A DNA stretch of 64,000 nt from contig NC_090281.1 of assembly GCF_037392515.1 (NCBI RefSeq), positions 45,236,645 through 45,300,644 on the forward strand, in the 5' to 3' direction. The position numbers and the translations under genes were made by a program. Under the pieces are notes generated by a model. That model saw nothing but the letters and a program-made list of their open reading frames with translations, did not search any database and was not told the origin of the DNA. This document shows, piece after piece, positions 1-12,393 of this stretch. This DNA is from Haliotis asinina (Eukaryota; Mollusca; Gastropoda; Lepetellida; Haliotidae). Each line of letters opens with the position of its first letter. The stretch's first letter is position 1.

Positions 1-1062
1 ATATTTCCGCTTTAGTTCTGAGAAAACAATCGCGTTTTGACGTGATTTTGAGAATGAGAATTTTTGTTTTATTTCGTTTCGTCTAACTTCTGAAGACATT
101 CTTCAGTGTCGAGAAGTCAATGCAGCACAGTGATCGATGTCCCCTGTAGTCTTTATGGCCATAATGAAATCATTCTGCCGCCAGTTTGAGCAGAATAAAA
201 TGGAACTATCGAAATATATCAAAACTATTTAGCACTCTTGTGTTTGGTCGTGTGATTATGTATCGACAGAATACATTCTTTCGTTTCATATTGGGGATTT
301 CATAAAATAGACGAAACCGTTTTCTTGCATGGAATATGTCTGGAATGACACTGAGTTTGAGGGTGAATACCAAAACTTTTGACACGGGGTATTAGTTCTG
401 GTTTCTCGTGGTTTCTTGTTTCACCATTTAATTCTGCTAAAATGCCGGGAAAAGGGTATATTTCTGAAAACCGAAACAACAGCAATTAAAAACGTCATCA
501 AAAGCTTATTTGAGAATTAACTTCAATATTTTTATAGCGCGTATGTCGTTGTAAACGCGAAAACCGGATTGCATACCATGTAAATCCGCGAAGACGTTAA
601 TAACATTTCACAAGTAGTCCGCTAGTGGAGGGTGGTCTGTTTGTTTACTTTTATTGAAACATTAAAGGAAATAAATGCTTCGTTAACCAATCAAATGTCA
701 CGTAATCACTCTCAGTGTTTACTTGTCAGAAAACAACTGATGCAAACCCACAAACCTAAGGTTCAGACAACTAGTGAGATTCCCGAATCAGATATATCAT
801 CATCAACAGACAGGGTTTGTTGTTTGTTCGGCTTTAAGCCACCATCAAACATAAAACATTTGTATATTTTACCGGGAGTCCCCACTGTATAAGTCAGGTC
901 AGTCTCTATATCTAGCTTAGCTACACGTGGCCATAAGTTAGAGGCTGGTAAGTTAATTACTAGTATTGTATTTCCATCTCTGCCCGTCTGCCTATCAAAC
1001 AGCACAGTCCATCTTGCAGTATTTTAGTGTCTCCATACATTCGAAATAAACGATACACACCG
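1..1062. other. Unique non-coding sequence
   Basis: No gene, tandem repeat or retroposon found. The frames of up to 86 codons look random. Confidence 0.6.
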
Positions 1063-1138
1063 TACCGTAGCGGTAGCGAAGGGGTCAAAGCGTCTCTGGT
1101 CAGGGACAAGTTCGATTCCCCACTTGGTTGAAACCCTT
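1063..1138 (+). mobile_element. Possible SINE head, diverged
   Basis: 'accgtagcggtagcgaagg' and 'acaagttcgattccccac' resemble the A- and B-box regions of family A. No family A body follows. Confidence 0.3.
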
Positions 1139-2528
1139 GAATCTCATCGTTATATCGAACACCAACGTGGGTTCGTTATAACCATATATCGATATCCACA
1201 TTTCGACTAAAGTACACAGTCAGTGGTTACTACAAAACCCCAGTTTGTTACATCCGTTAGCCCGCTATATACGGGTCCGTTATAGACGCAGTGTTCAGCG
1301 TCGCGTGATCTTAAATAGGTTTAAAGTGTCTCTATGTTAGTTGATCGTTTCTGCAAGTGAAAATACAATGAAATTACATGTAACGGCAGGTTATTGGTTA
1401 CAGGACCTGTTCGAAGACACAAGTTCGAATCACGTGAGAAGCCTGTATGTGGTGAACACGGCCATGGTTTGACCCTAATAATAAAAGCAGACGGTTTGAA
1501 GTCCAGTTTCCTTGCACTGATGTTTAATATATAGTTTAGTATCAATGGGTTAAGCACACACGGTTGGTCAACTCAACTAAAAAACATTTCACAGGCAAAA
1601 TCAAAAGTTTGGGAAAAAAGGTTAAAATTTCATACATTTCACACATTTCATATTAACGCTCCAAGCAAAGGCAAGATTGTCGTCCTTTTCCCTTTGTACC
1701 CATTCTGTCATTTCACTTTTTCAATACATTTAATAATGAATTTGAATTTTCCATTTTAGAAGGTCTATATTGCCTTGGTCGTGTGTCTTGGCAATACGTC
1801 GAATTTCTCTGCAGAAAGACACAAACCTAACTCATGTTTTATTTAATCCTAAATCTCTGTCATTAATAACGAAACTCAAAGCAGTACTGTCACTCAAGCA
1901 AAATAAGCCTGCCTAAAACAAGCTTAGTTCCCCAGCCCTAATCAAGCCTTCATCATAATAGTCTATCGATATTTCATTAAAATCAATCAAGCGCGCGGAC
2001 CTAATTCAAGATGGCCGCCGTAAGAACTCCATTGCCCTGGGTGATTAATTAACTTGTCGAGAACAGTAGAACACCTCGTGCAGTGCATCCCCTCCCCACT
2101 CCCCTATCTTTCCCCATTCCCTCCCCTTTGACGGTAACAGGTGCTACAATCAACGTTTGCCCCCAGTGCGACGGTACTGACTGATGTAACTTCACACTGT
2201 TCATGGACACTTGGACAGTGTAAGGAGCGAACAACACGCATGACCCAGTACTCTATGTAACACCCTCTGTTGGTGATCATTCTAACTATCTAGCTATCAC
2301 GCAAGACGCCAGCCACCCGTGGCTTTAGTTCAATATTTGTTCAATTACCAGGTTAATGTTGTTTTATGAGCCAAGGCACTCAGAATTGTGTACAGGTATA
2401 CAACATCACTGTTCCTGCTGGGTTGACACCTAAAGCTGCGGTTGGTCGCTCCGACTACAAGCGCACCTTTCTCACGTGACTGTAACGATACCTGTTCGAA
2501 TTTTTAGAAGGAATCGACAGTGAGCGAA
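1139..2528. other. Non-coding, with one YY1-like site
   Basis: CAAGATGGCCGCC at 2007-2019 is a strong YY1-type word in a slightly GC-richer patch (1985-2240). Nothing else recognised. Confidence 0.5.
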
Positions 2529-2682
2529 TTTAATTTTACAATGGTTTTAGCAATGTTCCAGCAATAACCACGGAGCGGCACTCCACAGAAATGGGCTTCA
2601 TACATTGTGTTCATCTGGGGAATCCAACCGAGGTCTTCGCCGTGACAAGCGAACACTTTAACCACTAGGCTACCCCACCGCC
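2529..2682 (-). mobile_element. tRNA-like SINE, family A
   Basis: Reversed, it reads 'ggcggtggggtagcctagtg', 'gttaaagtgttcgcttgtca', 'ggttggattcccc', 'gaagcccatttctg' and 'ttgctggaacattgctaaa'. Head and body are complete; the ctcactcac tail is missing. Confidence 0.7.
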
Positions 2683-2775
2683 TCCAGGTCATCAGAGGAG
2701 GGTCGTATTAAATGCGGGAGGGTAAAGATAAGAAATATTTTGTAATATAATATCAAGTGATTTAGATGGTCAGTG

Positions 2776-2971
2776 AGAACTGATCTTCATTAGATCTACT
2801 TCGGAAGAGGCGACTAACGAGATCGGGTGGTCAGGGTGTTCAGCTGATTTGGTTGATTCATGGTGTAGTACCTAAATTTGCGTAGGTCGATGCTCTTGCT
2901 GTCAATCACTGGATTGTCTAGTCCAGACTATTTGTAGTCATGCCGTATTATATCTGGGGTGTTGCTGAGTG
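2776..2971 (+). mobile_element. Retroposon, family B, diverged
   Basis: 'gaggcgactaacgagatcgg', 'ggtcgatgctcttgctgtc' and 'cactggattgtctagtccag' match the family in order. The end is 'ggtgttgctgagtg' with the ctcactcac tail lost. Confidence 0.6.
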
Positions 2972-3663
2972 AAGAGTTAAACAAACAAACAAATAAGCAG
3001 ACAAACAAACCGACCAAGAAGATGAAGACAAGATGTTTTATGTTAGAAGGTGGATTTTCTTACTCCACGAATCTTGTTTTTCCTTTTCTTTCAATGGAAT
3101 TCAATCATATCATCATCAATGAGATTTTCATCATAGCTTTCATATACATATACTACTCAAAAGAAGTGAGGGACACCAGATTCTTTCATGAATTTACAAC
3201 TAATAACACCCAATGATATCGTTCCTTAACTTATTTCGAGTGATATTATATCGAATTAGCACAATTTTTGCTACTTCACAAGTGTGAAAAACGAGTCAGG
3301 TCACTCTAGGTCAGCGTGAGTGATACTGTTAGTAATTACACAACACCACCTTCACCTGCACGTGCCAGGTGATGCTGGTTAAGTAAGACGTTACATCATC
3401 ACGTGGGCGCATCTTCCCGTGTGTGAGCAGACGACAATACAAACAGAATCAGACGACTTTGGCCCCTTGGATGGAATACGCATGATAACTAACGCAGGTG
3501 TGGAAGGGCCAGGTGGGGAAAAAGCTTGTGGCAGGGATTTTCATTTTGGGTCAAAACAGTCCAGATTTCTAGATAATGGCGGCATCATAATCCTATCGAG
3601 GCTTTTCATTCTGATATGCTATCACTTCAGTCAGCAGTAGTTTAGGATACTTAAATCAGAGAC

Positions 3664-3705
<42 letters not shown>
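3664..3705. repeat. (ATC)n microsatellite
   Basis: Uninterrupted cat/atc triplets, about 14 copies. Similar GAT/ATC runs occur at 25929-25967, 36628-36651, 44290-44320 and 53764-53790. Confidence 0.95.
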
Positions 3706-3809
3706 ATGGTCGAAGGTAAATTCGGGTCTGAGAAGATAAAACATGGGTTGTTAAGCTACACACAGTCGGTGTCGCAGTCAAACAAATCACCAAGCCTGTA
3801 AATATGTCT

Positions 3810-3920
3810 TGGTCAGAGAATCTAGTGACTGATGGTGAGCATTACCCCGCCATTACCAAATAAGTCAGCAATTCTGGTCGGCAACATTAAATCGACACCT
3901 ACGACAAGGGTGCTGGTTAG
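3810..3920 (-). mobile_element. Retroposon fragment, family B
   Basis: On the + strand it reads 'tggtcagagaatctagtgac...', 'aaataagtcagcaattctgg' and 'cctacgacaagggtgctgg'. This is the reverse of the family's first half, heavily diverged and truncated. Confidence 0.45.
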
Positions 3921-4156
3921 AAAATGTTCACGACGAATGATGAAAAGGCACGATTAATCCGTGTCAAATCTACATAGTGCACATGGCGCAATCTCATGGT
4001 AATTTATACTCCTTATTAGTCATATTCACTACTGAACAAAATGAGGCTAAATATATTGACATGATGTCGTACACACTTGTGAAGTGAACAATGTCGCAGT
4101 GTATGTCACCATTTTCACAAAAGTTCATTCCCCTCGCAGGAAAGCTCTTTGACACG

Positions 4157-4187
4157 CACGTGACGTCATAAACGACCGGGACGTCAC
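4157..4187. promoter_or_regulatory. E-box / CRE cluster
   Basis: CACGTG (4157-4162) overlaps a full CRE palindrome TGACGTCA (4161-4168), and a second CRE-like GACGTCAC lies at 4180-4187. CREB/ATF and bHLH factors bind such sites. There is no gene next to it in the window. Confidence 0.35.
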
Positions 4188-5463
4188 GCTGCGTGACCTG
4201 TCGTCTGCCCAGTGCGAGTCCACTTCTGCAGTGCAGCATGTCGTCTGCTTCCACATTTTCGAAAACCTTCACATCATAACGAACAATTACGTCTGATTAA
4301 CCGTCGATGTAGGTCAACATAGGGGAGATAATCGCTGTAATGCCTGAATATACCACTCACCTTTATTCGAAAGCCCACCGGATGTAACAATAGACTTCTT
4401 CTGTCAGGCCGAGGCATCCAAACTTCGCCATATGGCCCCTCAATATGAGGTTCGTCGCCAAAACATATGAGACAGTGGCCTCACACCGCTTCCTATACGT
4501 GTACATTCACGGGAGGCCGTATAAAGAGTTCCTAACACCTTTTACGAAGCATTTTCCGCCCAATTATGTTTTTGGCTGGCCACTGTTGGTGTTTCTGTTC
4601 TCTACAAAGAATGCTGGACAAATACGGGCTCTCAGCGGCTTCAGACCAATTCAATGGCATGCCACAGTAGACACTCTGCTTGTCAAGAAGACCAAGACAA
4701 TCATATGGGCTCTGTTAAATTCTAATTTAAGCCAATCTGGCAATAACCGAATAATTCCATCAGATTTGGATACCCCGCGTCGGATTATTCAATCCCATTT
4801 CGTTTCCTGAAAGATATTTCCGGAAGCTGAATCGACTTTTTAATGATGTCTTCGGGATGAAGTGTATCCCGGATTGATAATTCTAGAACCAGTTTTTGTT
4901 TTGAATGGAAGATGTTTGAATACTTAATAAGTACCGTTGTACATGGTAGTAATAAACCTTAAGACTGGAATTGTGGATCAAATCGTATTTACATCTATAT
5001 AATGCCCGTAAATTCTTTCTTGGTCGTGTACAACGGTAAATCGGAAATGCCTAAATGAAACGTGCGTAAAAAGAAAATGTACAATGGGATACGACTCTCG
5101 TTAGTGACTGATTTCAAATAAGTTTCCCTCATTAACCGGTTAATCTGACCAATATGATATACTAGCATCAAAACCTTAATGGCCAGTTAAGTCATATTAC
5201 TTTGAGGACGGTATTGAATTTTCATTAGTTTGAAACATTGACAATTAATAGAATAGTTCTAATTTCATCTTTCAACATTTCGGATCACTGTGATAGAGAC
5301 TGGTTATAATGAAAGTCAGATATAAAACCTAATTTCATGTTTGGAAAATAATTGATTTTGGAAAAAATACGCCATTCCTCCAAATATTAACATGTCTGAT
5401 GATAGAATGAACAATTTACAGGGTGTTTGTTTTACGTGACGATTTCCCCTTCTTGGTTCAAAT

Positions 5464-5551
5464 AGTGAGTATGGCTTTATTACGCTTAGTTCCGCAACAT
5501 TCCCACAAAATCTTGGTGGGGGCATCAGAAATGGGCCTCAGAAATTGTAAC
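5464..5551 (-). mobile_element. SINE 3' fragment, family A
   Basis: 'agtgagtatggctttattac', 'ttccgcaacattcccac' and 'catcagaaatgggcctcag' correspond to the reversed body and tail. The tRNA-like head is absent. Confidence 0.5.
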
Positions 5552-5844
5552 CGAGCGGGGTATTAGTATTCACATCACACATTGCAGGAACGTATACCTA
5601 TTAAACGACATTTCAGTTTATTAGCCTAGTTGTCACAACCCAGGCAGGTCTTAGACGAGGTTGGGCACCATTGGTTGGGAGAACCTTATATCTATACCAC
5701 TCATCAGCAGATGCTGGCACAACTAGGGGACTTAACTCTGCACATCGAAATGCGGTATATTGCAAACACTTGCCGATTATAGTGATATCTAATGCATTGT
5801 ATCACGTTGGTATATGTGGAGGTGTATATTCACTTTCAAAAATG

Positions 5845-6335
5845 TCCACAACGATCCGTCGGAATAATAAACGCAACATCCACGGTATTTCGTCGGAATA
5901 GTAAACGCAAGATCTATAACTTTCCGCCTGAATAGTAAACGCAACATCATTTAAAGTAACGTCGGAATAGCAAACGCAATATCCACGGTGTTTCGTCTGA
6001 ATAGTAAACGCAATATCCACAAGGGTCCGTCTGAATAGTGATTATACAAGACACTATTATGGATGACAAAGGGGCAAGAATTAGCTTTTTGAAACGTCGT
6101 GTTAAAAGAATTAAACAAGTTGTCATCCATAATAGTGTCTTGTATTACCTCACCAACTTCTAAATGCCTTTGAAGAATTTCGTCTGAACAGTGGATGTAA
6201 TATCAACATGTACCATCGGAATAGTACACGCATCCACAATGGACCGTCAGAGTAGTAAACGCAATATTCATACAATACCGTCGGAATAGTAAACGCTATA
6301 TACTAAAAGTACAGACGGAGTTTTAAACGTAATAA
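5845..6335. repeat. Minisatellite, about 30-40 bp unit, 'ccgtcggaatagtaaacgc'
   Basis: About nine diverged copies of a unit built on 'cgtcggaatagtaaacgcaa' plus 'tatccac' lie in one orientation. They are broken at 6045-6144 by a foldback element. Confidence 0.7.
6045..6144. mobile_element. Foldback (palindromic) element in a minisatellite
   Basis: A perfect 25-bp inverted repeat (6045-6069 against 6120-6144; core gacactattatggatgaca) encloses a 50-bp loop. It splits an array of the 'gaatagtaaacgcaatatcc' repeat whose copies continue on both sides, so it was inserted there. It has the form of a tiny non-autonomous DNA transposon, but no transposase link can be shown. Confidence 0.55.
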
Positions 6336-6603
6336 AGTTTAATGTCAGTTTTCCCAAATACCTAATGTAACCATCCTCAGTTTTCATGTTTGTGTTACAC
6401 TATATTTGGACATTCCATGTTCACTGATCACTCTGAACGATATATACTGTACCCGTCAACTTCGACAACATTATGTATTCCGTTTTGTACCATTCGCCAA
6501 GACAAGTCCGTGACTGTGAACTTCGGAGATCGACCTTGACATCGTAATCTCGTGAATCCGGACACCCCGACTTTTCAGTCGATGATAATCAGATGATGAT
6601 GAT

Positions 6604-6749
6604 TAGTTTTAAGCCACTTTTCGCAATATTCCTGCAATATCACCGCGGGGGACACCAGAAATGGGCTTCGAACAGTGTACCCATATGAGGAATCGAACCT
6701 GACTCTTCGAGTATCGAACGAACGCTTTAACCTTTTCGCTACCCCTTTT
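6604..6749 (-). mobile_element. tRNA-like SINE, family A
   Basis: 'agttttaagccacttttcgc', 'gcaatatcaccgcggggga', 'ccagaaatgggcttcgaac', 'gaggaatcgaacctgactc' and 'cgaacgctttaacc' run in reversed order. A short (GAT)n run lies directly against the 3' end (6593-6603). Confidence 0.7.
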
Positions 6750-7658
6750 CGAAGTATACGGTTTGTGAATATAGGAAATTACTAGGAAAGAAATGGATCT
6801 GTTATACAATGCTTATACTGCAGGCTTAACTGCAAATTCGCATGTTTCCACTGAAAACGACGCCATGCAGATAAGATACCCTCATCGCTTGTACCGACCA
6901 GTGAGATTATTTTAACTTTGAAAATGAATATCAGTTACAATAATAAAGATGTCTGCTCAAAGATATCTGAATGCAAACCGATTCCGGTTTATGGGTCTTC
7001 GGGGTTTACTTTCTGAGAGCATGTTCGAATTTCGTCTACAAGTATGCAAAAACAAAGTAAGATGGCTGCCTCCACAAACACGTAACCGGATTTGATATGT
7101 CCTGTTTAGTTTATTTATAAAAAAAACTAAAGTATTTAATTTTAGAGGCAGTGTATAAAGAAGCGATCGCTTTATTGACCTACCAGTGAGTGGAAAATCC
7201 GCAGAAAATCCACAAGAGTGCTGTCGTTCCCAGGTCTATTCTCTGCTCACTACACTGACGTGTCGAAACACTGCGAACGGATTAGACGGTTCGTTAAGAG
7301 CAGGTGGTGTCTTCTTCAAATTATGTTCTACTAGTTATGATTGTTGAAATTCTACCTTACCGTTGACAGATACGATTATACATGAAAGCTCAAGTTTCTT
7401 GTTGGCATGGTGACAACTTTCCAAATGAACACTCTTTGGCAAATCCATTTACACGACTGTTTGATGGCGGTGTTAGTATCTGCACCGAAACGCAGTAAAT
7501 ATGAAGTTGTTGTCTGTTAAGTCGTACTGAATCACCAACTTCTAGAATCCCGATCTGAAATGACTATTATCGAATTAGACTTAAAAGTTTTACCCAACCA
7601 TCCCGAAACCATAAACTTACGTGGGATAATGTAGGTAATCTTGACTTACAAAACACCA

Positions 7659-7746
7659 ATCATGTGTGAATCCCTATACCCAAGATATTTTGGCGTTCCC
7701 CGCCGTGATATTGCTGGGATATTGCCAAACACTAAACTCACTCACT
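7659..7746 (+). mobile_element. SINE 3' half, family A
   Basis: 'cgttccccgccgtgatattg', 'ctgggatattgccaaacac' and 'taaactcactcac' form the body and tail. The head is lost. Confidence 0.55.
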
Positions 7747-9323
7747 ATGGCTAAAGTAACACCGTTACTATGTTGACTACAAATAGGGTCAACCTGAAAA
7801 AATACCATTTGGAAAGGCCAATCAAAGTCTTCATAGTGGTCGGATATTCTAAAATATATTTTCGAGCTGGTTAAATATCTATATACATGTCAATTTGATT
7901 TCCTCTTTAATGCGTCAGTTGATTTGTTTTAAACTTCTTACGGTTCGAGTTCGCAGTTACAAGGGAATCCTACTTAGTTTGTAAAAAGTATTAATTCTCT
8001 ACCAAGAACGAAGTGTGAAATAGAAAAGTCGTTTCTGAACCTTCTTAAAATATAGGAAAAAAGACATAGTTCGGTTTCGGGAGCTCAGGATGGGCAATGG
8101 CACACAACACATTTACAATCTGAACCGTTAAGAAAAGAGGAAACATCAAAAAATAATATTTAAAAAGTAAAAGTAAAAAGATAAAAAAATAAATAGGGAT
8201 TGGCAGGTAATAGCAAACCTACTTCTCAGAATACTCTTTATTCTGTATCCGCTTTACTCCTTGACAATCCACTCCACAGCAAATGCATTTTAATGTACAA
8301 ATAATCTTCTAAAATTCCCTCGTGCAATAAAAAATAAAACTTTGCTTAATTGTCTCTGGTTTGATTGTTTAAGGTTTTGAATTACATTATTAGCTGTAGA
8401 TTAAAGAAAAACATGGCTAATGACGATAGAAATTAATTTTGTTGAAGGTTAGGGATATTAACATTTAGGTTGTGCTAATCAAGGGGAAGTCTTGACAAGG
8501 GACATAGTTTCCAGGACGGAACGATTAAAGTGTAGCTGTGACAATCACATCAGTCACACCGTGTTAGAAATAATGATCCTTAACGTGTGTTATTTTCTCG
8601 GAAAACCAAGTACATAGGAATCACGTACTTTTAATACATATTTAACACAACCCTATACAACGATTGATGATTTCATAGTCCTTTTATTTGTTATTTTATT
8701 ATTTTTGTTTGTTTGCTGATTCTGGATATTTGGAAGATACAGGAGCGTATCGAAAAGCGCTCATTTCGTTTTCAACTCCAGCGTTCAGTTTTCACCGCCT
8801 TCTCTGTTGTAGTGCATCATTTGCATCTGAAATGAAGAAGAAAGTTCATTGAAAAACATAGTACATTAAACGTCATCATCACGTTTGGTGAAATATACTT
8901 TGATCTAGGTGACTATCTGAGGCACTATTGAAACGGTCATCAGAAAACGAAAAAGGTCGAGATGTTTCAGATAAACGGATTTCTATTTGTGATGTGCTTG
9001 CGTGCATGCGCGGATGGCTGGCTAGCTGGCTGACTGGACGGACGACAGACGCATATGACTGTAGCATCACTGATATTCAGAAGTAAAGTAAAATGATATG
9101 ATATTTTGAATTCAGTGTGCTTACATGTATCTAGTGTGAAGAATTTAAGGTCTGTAAGAAGTGTCTCGTTACGAAGAAAGAAATGTCTCGAGTGCGTGTG
9201 TCTTCAAGTTTTAAAGGTTTTACGTTTATTCAATCTTTTTCACAGGGTTCAGTCAAATGTATCACGCGTTACAACCCCCGAGTTTACTGCTATACAGCTG
9301 GAACCTCCTTGGGGGTATCATGT

Positions 9324-9443
9324 GGGGCAGCATAAGCAATGATTTATCTAGGTATGACGATGGACAGTCGACTCACCTGGCACGAAATGCATGTGCTGCC
9401 TACAGGCACAAAGGGTCATATCAAAGAAATCTTGTGCTTTTTC
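9324..9443 (+). pseudogene. Decayed fragment of a non-LTR retrotransposon reverse transcriptase
   Basis: In the frame from 9339 the peptide I-Y-L-G-M-T-M-D-S-R-L-T-W-H-E-M-H-V resembles the 'YLGv.lD.rLtW..Hi' motif that follows the catalytic core in reverse transcriptases of Jockey-like non-LTR retrotransposons. The similarity continues weakly as T-K-G-H-I-K-E-I-L. No YxDD box or other domain is found in the surrounding frames, which shift and close, so only a short dead fragment is present. The call rests on one motif of about 16 residues. Confidence 0.35.
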
Positions 9444-11227
9444 ATGTGTGTTGAATATGTTTTATCATCTTTCATAATGTTTATGCTGGGAGATGAAAAG
9501 AGTATGATACCTGACACCCAACGAAAAACGTCGTATTAAATGTCTCAAAACATACGCGGCATGACCACTCTAACATCGACAAGACTTGATATCATTTGTT
9601 CATTGTTGTGACATGCCGTGTACAACCACAGTTTATTTCCCCCAATTTTCAAAGAGTATCATATCTCATCTGATATCTCTATCCCCAACCCGACATCAAC
9701 CATTTTGCACGACACCCGTCCTGGTTTTACTTTTGAGACGACCACCTCCTACCTGTTTCTTTTTACAATGGAACTCCATGACCGGTACATTCTTATTATC
9801 TTTAGCATGAAAATTATTAATTTTTGCGTCAGATATCGTTTATGATGAAGGTAAGTCTAATTTCAAAATGGACATTTAAAAACACATCCTTTGTTACACA
9901 ATATCACTGCGCTCTAATTTGCATAAAGCCTTGGTCTGTTCCAAATAAGTTGCATTGGACTTACCCAAAAAAAAATAATAAAAAAATCGCATTATTCATT
10001 TCTGCACTAGTCTTTCCTGACTAAAGTCCTTTTTTAATGTTTCCTATCTCCCTGCCACTGAGACTGTCGTTAGGCAGAACTTAGTTTAACAGATATTTCA
10101 CACCTTCACATATATACTTCACAAGTTGCAGAGATATATGTGAAAACGAATTTTCCATTTTTGACAGTACTTTAGATATTGCACTTTCAATATTATGATG
10201 CCATATGAACCGTCTAAAATAATTTTTGATATAGAAGCGCACTTAACATATACACGGAACATTTCAAATACATTATCTGTGTATATTCTCATCTGATCCC
10301 GATTCTAATCAAAACTTAGGCAATCGCATATGATTTATAGTCTCGTGTTATGAAATTTAATCAAATAAGTATTCAAAACAAACACTATGAAATGCCCTTG
10401 TAACTTTTTTCCTTCAGAAGGCGAATACGACTTTTATTATTTTGCCTGCTCCGAAGAAAGAGTTTTTAATTTTCAGCCATGTGTTTGCTCACAGTCAGGG
10501 CAAACACTGTATGGAGCTGATACGGCTTCTGCATTCTTTACATAGAATAGATTCAGAGGAAAGTGGCACTCGCAAACACAATCTCCTCGATCTGTGCAAA
10601 CTCCTCGCATGACTCTTTCATAAATCCCCCTATACAATCAAAAGTTTGACAACATTGTAAACACATTCCTAAAACAGAGAAAACTAATCGATAAATATTG
10701 TTGACGATCTTGACAGAGACCCAAACATAAATTCAAAAGCTCGCCGGAGAGCTCTCGTTCATCTTGGTGAGTCATTATCTCGCGCTTCAACAAACAACTC
10801 TCGTATGTTCACGTTTTATCACAATTCGGCACTATAAAAGTTTACGACATCCCGTAAACCGGTCTTTAGCGGTGCTGGATCTGATATTTGATGAATAAAT
10901 TGTGAAAACTGCGGATGCAATTCATCATTAGCTTTAAAAATGGCTAATTTTTGTTAAGTTACATTCATGGAATCAACGTGAAAAGGGTGCCTGTATCGAA
11001 TTTGAAATGAAGAACAGGCACAATATGTTTATAATTAAGTTTAACATCCGGTTGGACTTAACCACTGTTGGATGGATGATACACGGAATAGGTCTGTCGT
11101 TTTAGTAGAAATTATTTCAGATATAGTGATACGTGTATATTAACCTAGCCAAGAGAATGCCACAAAATAAGCGACGGCGTTCGTATGTTCGCGACATTAG
11201 GACACTATAAGTTTGTTTAGCACCCGG

Positions 11228-11625
11228 AAACAACCACTTCCTACCAGTGTCCTGTCTGTCTCCATTCACTTCATACCAGTGTCTTGCCTGGCCACGCCTA
11301 CTCCATATTACTGCCCTTTCTGTTTCCACCCACTTCATACCAGTGTCCTGTCTCTCTCCAACCACTTCATACCAGTGTCCTGTCTCCACCCACTTCATAC
11401 CAGTGTCCTGTCTCTCTCCAACCACTTCATACCAGCGTCCTGTCTCCATCCACTTCATACCAGTGTTCTGTCTCCACCGACTTCATACCAGTGTTCTGTC
11501 TGTCTCCAACCACTTCATACCAGTGTTTTGTCTGTCTCCAATCACTTCATACCAGTGCCCTGTCGGTCTCCACCCACTTCACACCAGTGACGTGCCTGGC
11601 TCCATCCACTTCATGCCAGTGTCAA
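11228..11625. repeat. Minisatellite with 27-33 bp units
   Basis: About a dozen copies of 'cacttcataccagtgtcctg' plus 'tctgtctccaac' vary between 27 and 33 bp. Because the lengths are multiples of three and the unit has few stops, it creates open frames on both strands. These are not genes. Confidence 0.8.
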
Positions 11626-12361
11626 TCCTTTTCCTATATGAACTATATTTCAAACGTGTTCTTAATGATTTCATACCAGTTGATGTTAGGATGATTTTGG
11701 GCTTTATCTATACATGCACCTAATTTTCACAATAGTCGCAAATATACATGGCGCCAGTTTAGGGAAGATCTGGTTTACTACTCAAAACATTGGCAAATCA
11801 TAAAAAGGCTCTCACACTAAGTAAGGGTGAACACAAATTCTCCTTTCTCCAGAAAAGGTTAGACTTGGACAAGGGAAGGACAATAAAGATATTCTTTACA
11901 CAATTACAGCTAAGATGCTAAGCCTCTCAGGCCGTAAAAATAACCCTGGTGTTGTATTTTGACTATTGAATCACAGCAAGGAGGGGTTTACACGCGAGAA
12001 GCGTCCACCTTAAGAAAACCTTAGAAAATTTAGTTTCGGTGTCGGTCTCATAAACTTCAGACTTCGCCAGTTTTCTTTTGTTGACTTTTCTTGCTTCGAG
12101 ATTCCAACAATCGACAAACAAAATTACGCTATCTAATATATTACCGCCAGGGCGGGGAGGGAGGGGGATCCCTCACTTTTATCATTCCGTGTTCGTTTCA
12201 GATCGATGCAAATTTGGTAAATTCCATCTGTTGGTTCGTTTCATCGCGAGTTAAGTGTTTCGGTAAACCGGCATACGTGAGTCTTATTTTTAAGATCGTA
12301 TTATAGACTGTGCGGATGCTCGTTGTGATGATTAATGATATGATATATAACCTCTCACGGG

Positions 12362-12393
<32 letters not shown>

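Larger units (their letters stand above)
2972..5463. other. Non-coding spacer
   Basis: Apart from the (ATC)n run, the family B fragment and the CRE cluster, this is unique sequence. A 121-codon ATG frame at 4445-4807 has no family resemblance and lies within chance length. Confidence 0.5.
6750..11227. other. Mostly unique AT-rich spacer
   Basis: It contains the SINE half at 7659, the reverse-transcriptase fragment at 9324 and a YY1-like AAGATGGCTGCC at 7059-7070. Otherwise nothing recognised. Confidence 0.5.

Noticed and set aside
4445-4807. 121-codon + strand ATG frame
   Set aside because: No family resemblance, isolated, and no splice or codon evidence. The expected longest random frame here is of this order.
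11117-11723. Overlapping frames of 113-158 codons on both strands
   Set aside because: All follow the 27-33 bp minisatellite.
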